From Larix sibirica (Eukaryota; Streptophyta; Pinopsida; Pinales; Pinaceae), in contig NWUY0304227207.1 of NCBI GenBank assembly GCA_004151065.3, forward strand, positions 1 through 12,162: a stretch of DNA of 12,162 bases, written 5' to 3'. The stretch's first letter is position 1. Each line of letters opens with the position of its first letter. A program made the position numbers and the translations under genes. Shown here one piece after another: positions 7,502-12,162 of this stretch. The notes below the pieces were generated by a model. It did not search any database, was not told the DNA's origin, and saw only the letters and a program-made list of their open reading frames with translations.

Positions 7502-8395
7502 AAACTCCCCCTAACCCTTTGCAGACATTCTTTTGTTTCCCTAAATGTTTCCCATGATTTTTTCAAATATGTCCCAATAGACCTCCCAAACACACCCCCA
7601 CCAACCACCTTCATTGTCGCCTACATGCAAATACCTCCTTCACTTGAGCAATTCTCCCTTCTTGAAGCTCTCCGCTCTTGGTCCTACTATGCTCGTAGGC
7701 GTAGTTGCCAATCGAAGACCCACAAAGTACCCAAAATTGTGCATGTCCTTCCCTATTCTTTGAAATTCCTCCTTCTACTTCCCCTCTTTATGTCAGTTTC
7801 TGTTGGAGTGAACTCCTACTCTACAAAAATTTTCTGAATTGAAAAATGACATTGGTTGCATAAACTTGGCAATTGTCTCTGCTTGGGAAAGCTTTCGTGG
7901 CAGTTACACGACATGGCATGTTGAATGACACCCTCCACCCCCCCAAATACTGACACTGAAAATTTTCCCCATCATGAATCTCATGGGCCCTCCCCCATGG
8001 ACATATGTGAATGGGAAATCCTCTCTCACCTCCACCCCGAAAACAACCTCCAACTTGATGATATTGACATGCTTGGTCACCGTGACTTTGACACCAAACA
8101 GAATTGGGCCCACACACATATCCATTTACACTTGCAAGAGTCAGCCATCGCATTCATTGATATGAATCACTCATTGAACCAAGTACATCTACACCCATTC
8201 TCAACTTCCGCTTCTCCTAACTATTTATATCCAACTCGATGCATAGACTTCGAACTTGTTATGTCCCACTACACACAACACACAAAAACCATCCCTTTGA
8301 AAATGGTCATCCAAGGAACTGCGGGCATAGGAAAATCTTATTTGATTGGGTGCTTGCAAGATACACTTCATTCAATGTCTAGGAATAATGCATTC
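7502..8395 (+). pseudogene. RepHel linker and truncated Pif1-type helicase start
   Basis: After the Y2 block, frame 2 runs to about 7745 (FSLLEALRSWSYYARRR, VPKIVHVLPY). Frame 1 then gives FCWSELLLYKNF (to about 7832), frame 3 gives DIGCINLAIVSAWESFRGSY (to about 7928), and frame 2 resumes with ENFPHHES, CEWEILS and DMLGHRDFD. This ends in MVIQGTAGIGKSYLIGCL, the ATP-binding Walker A loop, at about 8303-8356. Homology to the helicase stops near 8392; the following residues to the TGA at 8522-8524 do not match, and no Walker B or later motif is found downstream. Either a deletion or a later insertion removed the rest. Confidence 0.85.
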
Positions 8396-8568
8396 AGCCA
8401 AAATATAGAAAAACAATTTAATCAGTTCCACCATTGTCTTGCATATGCAATAGGCAAACAAAATAAATCAAACAAATTCCATTGCACATGTTTTCCATTA
8501 CTTTTATACATCTATATGGTTTGAACATGTAAATATTATAATGTTTTGTTTTGTTTTTCACTTATAGC
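8396..8568 (+). other. Intron-like AT-rich stretch after the helicase break
   Basis: Helicase homology ends near 8395. The next 170 bases are A/T-rich with no family motif and end in tttgttttgtttttcacttatag (8545-8567), a good plant splice acceptor shape. It could be an intron ahead of the frame at 8569-8889, or simply sequence beyond a deletion endpoint. No clear donor in register could be chosen. Confidence 0.3.
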
Positions 8569-8889
8569 CCTTCCACAACAAACATGGATATGGAATATCT
8601 CAACATGCTTGCTGACTTCTGCTAACAGATTAAGGAACAACAAGCATCAATTCAACAAATACAAGCACACTTCCAACCAACTTCCACCCTCCCATTGAAT
8701 CACATCCACCCAACTATTACGCTTCTCTCAGGCTTGAAATCCCTCCTTCAACACATGGTCCATATGTATGAAATGGACACTTTGAGCATGGCTCGACAAG
8801 ACTTGCTACTCCACAAAACACATCTTTCTCCAAAAATAAATTGCAAATGGTGTTGTCACTGTCATTCCCCCTCCTACATATATGATTGA
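8569..8889 (+). pseudogene. Unrecognised degenerate coding-like frame, Gln-rich
   Basis: I do not recognise this. Frame 1 from the acceptor-like ttatag gives MDMEYLNMLADFC, a TAA at 8623-8625, then QIKEQQASIQQIQAHFQPTS, LSGLKSLLQHMVHMYEMDTL and MARQDLLLHK, ending at TGA 8887-8889. The segment before and after the TAA reads like amphipathic helix with many Gln, and the stop could be a decayed Gln codon. Position just past the helicase break suggests a captured exon or an accessory Helitron gene. Chance reading of C/A-rich DNA is also possible. Confidence 0.3.
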
Positions 8890-10740
8890 TTGATCCTACT
8901 TGCTTACAGTTTTCTTTTCCCTCTCCTTCCACCCACTTCTTCCCTGCATGTGTTTCATTCACTTCCTTTACACCCCACAACCCCTTCTTATTTTGTTCCC
9001 ACCCCTTCTCCACCATCCATTTGTACCCTCTTCATTTGTATAAATTACCATATCTTCAACCTATGTTTCGATTCAATCACTATATTGGCACATCATGCAA
9101 AATGCGTCCACTAATATGACTTTGTCTTCTTACTTCATGGTTTAAATTTCAAAAATGTTTTTTTAGACTATTTGAATTGTATATGGGTGTAATTCAACTT
9201 TAACACTGCAACATATATTTATCTGCATAGTATAGTATATTACATTAGAGAAGTACATCATACATTAGAAATACTTTTCCTACCCAGACTCATGTGGGTT
9301 TTTTTTTTTTGCGATATTGTTAAATGAAATGAGTACTAATTGTCTTCTGCTTCCAAGTGTATTATGGATTACCCAAATGTACAATTGGTAGGACAATCAA
9401 CTTAATGTTTTTTTCACTTTGATGGTTCATTAAATAGGAATCTCAAGAGAGGGAATTGACACATATTTGGGAGAACTAGACCTATAGAAGAATATGACCA
9501 AGAATGTCCTATCTGGTTGGAAATATTCATACATTGTTTTAACTTTGGCTGGAAGTATTCATAGTTTGTTTTAACTCTTCCATATAGACAGTCGATATAT
9601 TGATTAAAAAAAATTGGAACTCTTTTCTAAAAAAATATTTGTAGGAAAAGGACGGGCTTACTTTGAAATCATAGACCTTGGATTTGTGGATGTTGTTATT
9701 TGAAATCAGAGTGCTCTTGTTTATTCTTGTCATACCCATTTAAAATACATATGATTTTATAGCCATTATACGAAGAAAAGATACCATATTTCCCTCATGT
9801 AGCTCTAAAATTCTCCTTGCTATATCATATTTCGAGTATTGAGTGATTAGTAGTTAGCTACAATTGTTAACTGGAATATTTTCAATTACTATATTCAATA
9901 ACACGTGCAATTATTTTTTTTGTCAGTTATGCTATTAGTGTCTTACATTTTGTTGCTGATAATGAGACATGTCAACATTGCAATCAAGCACTATAATGAG
10001 TAGTGGGTGTCTTTCAATATTATGTACAGATTATCTTGAGGTTTCTTTCTTTCTGATGTCCATTTTGTTGTCTTCCCTATTTATCTCTTTATATATCTTT
10101 ATTTATCAATTCATATGTGCATCATGACAGATATGTAATTACTACTAATTAAAAAAAACTTACATAAATAGGTTACTGATGCATGTGACACACTTGTTTT
10201 ACCAAATAAAATAGGTCGGAAAAATCCAAATTATTTCTATTTTCACTTGCATGTCTATTGGGATTTTCTATTCGTCACTTGCTGTAAAAGAAAGAAAGAA
10301 CAACTTTTAAAGGGGAACCACATGTATATGGAAGGGGATTTTCCATTTTTGTATATGTTTTTAAGAGAAGGGAATGGGGTTCTCTTCTGAGTTTATGTTC
10401 CATGTATTTTCCAATTTTGGTTATGGTTGATTTTAATAAACGGTAATTTCCCCTTCATGTTATAGTTGGCAGCAACTGAATTCATGCAATTATACTATTA
10501 CTATATATCATCCTTGGTGGTTGTGTTCTGCATGCCTGGTTTAAGTATTTATTATAATTTTGTTCAATGCATGTTTCTATTTATGTTGCATTTAGAAGGG
10601 TTATGGTATAGTTGCACATAGGATTTCACAAAAACGGTTTTCTTTGGAACCAAAAGAGCTATGTTCATGTGCTCTCAACAATATGGCCTTTGAATGCCAT
10701 ATTTTAGTGGCATTTGCTTCCTTTATGTCAAGCCCTCCTG
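8890..10740. other. Non-coding stretch, no gene recognised
   Basis: The first 230 bases are very C-rich on the + strand (in 8941-9000 I count 23 C and 4 G). After about 9120 the sequence becomes AT-rich with balanced C and G (8 and 8 in 9181-9240). I see a T-tract at 9300-9310 and a 32-bp tandem repeat near 9514, but no coding region. The composition change near 9120 may mark the 3' side of the C-rich Helitron-bearing block. No hairpin followed by CTRR was found there. Confidence 0.55.
9514..9576. repeat. 32-bp tandem repeat (two copies)
   Basis: tggttggaaatattcatac at 9514 and tggctggaagtattcatag at 9546 start two copies, each ending in ttgttttaact. They differ at a few positions. No coding potential or known family was recognised. 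Confidence 0.85.
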
Positions 10741-10852
10741 GAGTTGATCATGGCTACACAGAATGGATGAAAATAACTTCAAAACCATGCTATGCACATA
10801 CTAGTAGTGACAACATTTAACAACTTTGGTTGCAACTATCAACATCAGTTTG

Positions 10853-10944
10853 GTAAGTCCTATCTTCCTTGTCATATTTTTCTTCATTGCTCAAAATGTA
10901 GCTTTGCTTTACATTTTGTTGGAATTTTCCTATTATATATAAGC
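10853..10944 (+). other. Putative intron 1 of the aleurain-like remnant
   Basis: A donor gtaagt follows FGCNYQHQF at 10853. T-rich sequence runs to tatataag before AATTGTTTC, where homology to the CKF...EN region resumes. The frame happens to stay open across it, so retention cannot be excluded, but the intervening translation has no family match. The acceptor position is approximate and its phase does not fit cleanly. Confidence 0.5.
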
Positions 10945-11132
10945 AATTGTTTCAACAATCATGAAGTAAATGAATTTTATGCTTGACAGTTGATGTGCAG
11001 GGGGTAGAATATGAACTCAAATTTGTTGTGGGTCTTGTTCACCATGCCAGTGTGGCATTCCAAGTTATTCGGGAATCTCGAATTAACAAGGAAGGAGTCT
11101 TCACCAACACAACTTGTGGTCAATGTCCAATT

Positions 11133-11363
11133 GTATGAGGAAATGCTTCTTCTATTGAAACACAAAGTATAGAAAAATAGTAAAAGCATGATCACTATTT
11201 TTTTTACCATCCTAGACCTGTGTGAAGGATGTCCCAGCAATGAAATTGTAGACTGTCTCTACATTCAAAACTTTTCAACTTTTTGGCTCTTTAGGATTTC
11301 ATGAAATTTTTGTGAGGCAATTGTCTGTGAAATATTTAATGTGGGTGTTAATATAATTTATAG
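11133..11363 (+). other. Phase-0 intron of the aleurain-like remnant
   Basis: The donor gtatga at 11133 directly follows TCGQCPI, and the acceptor ataatttatag ends at 11363 directly before GATGTCAACCAT (DVNH). Joining them gives CPI-DVNHVV, the expected aleurain sequence around the catalytic His. The intron is 231 bases and AT-rich. Boundaries are well supported by the alignment on both sides. Confidence 0.85.
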
Positions 11364-11502
11364 GATGTCAACCATGTTGTTTTGGTTGTTGTGTATGGTG
11401 TTACTGAGGAGGGGAATCCATACTGGACCATCAATAATTCATGAGGAAATAGTTGGGGTGATGGAGGATACTTCAAGATGGAGATGGGGAAAAATATGTG
11501 TG

Positions 11503-12162
11503 GTGAGTTATTTTATGTTTTTATGTTCCTCTATCTTATTTTTTCGTTAATGAATATGCATCTTAGAGCCTTTGCACAATATAAGGAAATGTGATAACAC
11601 AATTTTGGATTGTATCTTAGAGCCTTGAGTAGTAAAGATCAACCGATTAAGGTTTCAAAGCTTTGTCTAGGATGTACAAAAAAAAAAATTGGACACTCAA
11701 ATTTATAAGTAATGTGGAACATATGAAATATCCAGATTATGTATGCAATTTTCAATCTTTGCCAGGACTACTTTTGTAAATTTTATATAGGGTTGATTAG
11801 TTGTTAGTAATCATATAATTAAGTTCAATATTGTTGAATGTTGCCTAATGTATGTTGATGACAATGCAAAGGATACATGTTTAAATTATATATTGTTTAA
11901 TGACCATTGAACATATGAATCAAGGTATGATGTTCATACATCATTGCCATCACCTTGAGAATGGTGGTTGTTGTGGAGAAATTTGCACAAGTTTGCACTC
12001 TTCCACTTGGTAAGGGGCTAGGCCTTGTAGGCTACAGTAAGGCCTTAATCCTTGGATCCCTTGTGTGTGTGAGTTGGTTGTCCTCCAAGTTATCCTACAA
12101 TAGATTGTTAGTGCAATTCACATAAAATAATGAAATATGGATAAAATGCAAAATAAAAGAGA
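11503..12162. other. Sequence downstream of the protease exons, no gene recognised
   Basis: It opens with gtgagt at 11503, a consensus donor in phase 1 after Met-Cys-Gly, so the first part is probably intron. I could not find the expected last exon (the family ends shortly after MCG with ATCASYP). A 13-base direct repeat, atcttagagcctt, occurs at 11560 and 11614. A small palindromic patch (aggcctt/aaggcct) lies at 12020-12045. No coding region is supported. Confidence 0.5.

Larger units (their letters stand above)
5282..8395 (+). pseudogene. Helitron RepHel (HUH replication initiator-helicase) pseudogene, 3'-truncated
   Basis: RepHel drives rolling-circle transposition of Helitrons: the Rep part nicks and joins DNA ends, and the Pif1-type helicase unwinds. 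In order I see a Cys-rich N-terminal region and DUF6570-like domain (5345-5920), the Helitron-like N domain (6092-6700), the HUH block (6800-6900), the Y2 block (7322-7336) and the Walker A motif GTAGIGKS (8315-8338). The reading stays in frame 2 from 5282 to about 7745 except for a 90-bp intron, but carries at least a dozen in-frame stops. It then moves to frame 1, frame 3 and back to frame 2 by about 7935. Homology ends near 8392, so Walker B and the remaining helicase motifs are absent. The protein cannot be made. Family assignment is strong; the true 5' end is unknown. Confidence 0.92.
10742..11502 (+). pseudogene. Aleurain-like (cathepsin H-type) cysteine protease pseudogene, 3' exons
   Basis: Aleurains are papain-family (C1) proteases of plant vacuoles. 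Three homologous blocks are seen. Block 1 (clear from about 10792 to 10852) has FNNFGCN, a hallmark of aleurain. Block 2 (about 10945-11132) has CFNNHEV, LDS, then GVEYELKFVVGLVHHASVAF and GVFTNTTCG. Block 3 (11364-11502) has DVNHVVLVVVYGV, NPYWTINNS and GYFKMEMGKNMCG. The catalytic His (11373-11375) and Asn (11436-11438) are kept. The Trp of NSWG is replaced by TGA at 11442-11444. Block 2 needs two frame changes near 10983-10992, and the region between FGCN and CFNN lacks about 20 expected residues. The active-site Cys region upstream (about 10640-10745) is too decayed to read with confidence. The last exon after MCG was not found in the window. Confidence 0.85.

Noticed and set aside
7821-8153. 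Minus-strand frame with Cys and Trp residues
   Set aside because: It is antisense to the RepHel linker just before Walker A; the + strand reading explains the region better.
10680-10703. 8-bp inverted repeat aatatggc/gccatatt
   Set aside because: Short arms with an 8-base loop are expected by chance in AT-rich DNA of this length, and no function is suggested.
11341-11550. 69-codon + strand open frame over the third protease exon
   Set aside because: It is in the wrong frame. The frame starting at 11364 gives DVNH...KMEMGKNMCG with a single stop and fits aleurain.

Overview
The window looks like nuclear DNA of a land plant with a transposon-rich, AT-rich genome. The evidence is a plant-style RPA1 relative, an aleurain-type (cathepsin H-like) cysteine protease with short GT-AG introns, and a plant-like Helitron. 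Nothing resembles a bacterial operon, and no tRNA, rRNA or CRISPR array was seen. The species cannot be named from the sequence. All three recognisable genes lie on the + strand and all are broken.

Layout. 1-2320: no gene recognised; a stretch near 440-610 resembles the promoter part of a plant LTR. 2322-4139: a degenerate RPA1 (RPA70) relative that keeps the order RPA70N, DBD-A, DBD-B, DBD-C, with one internal intron, a premature stop, a frameshift and a damaged C-terminal OB fold. 4140-5280: a C-rich spacer with a 113-bp tandem duplication that runs directly into a perfect 20-bp inverted repeat. 5282-8395: a Helitron RepHel pseudogene. It reads in one frame, apart from a 90-bp intron, from 5282 to about 7745; it then passes through three frameshifts and is cut off just after the helicase Walker A motif. 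8396-8890: an intron-like stretch and an unrecognised degenerate frame. 8890-10740: no gene, but a short tandem repeat. 10742-11502: 3' exons of an aleurain-like protease pseudogene. 11503-12162: nothing recognised.

How the parts fit. Plant Helitrons are known to carry RPA70-like genes beside RepHel, so the simplest reading is one old Helitron whose replication module (ssDNA-binding protein plus HUH nuclease-helicase) has decayed in place. A strong excess of C over G on the + strand runs from about 1.3-1.5 kb to about 9.1 kb and covers both genes and their spacers. Many stops fall where conserved context predicts Gln, Arg or Trp, as expected from C-to-T decay of methylated DNA. The second histidine of the HUH motif appears as asparagine, so this Rep would probably be inactive even without the stops. 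The Helitron termini were not found. The protease remnant lies outside the C-rich block and may be captured or simply neighbouring host sequence.
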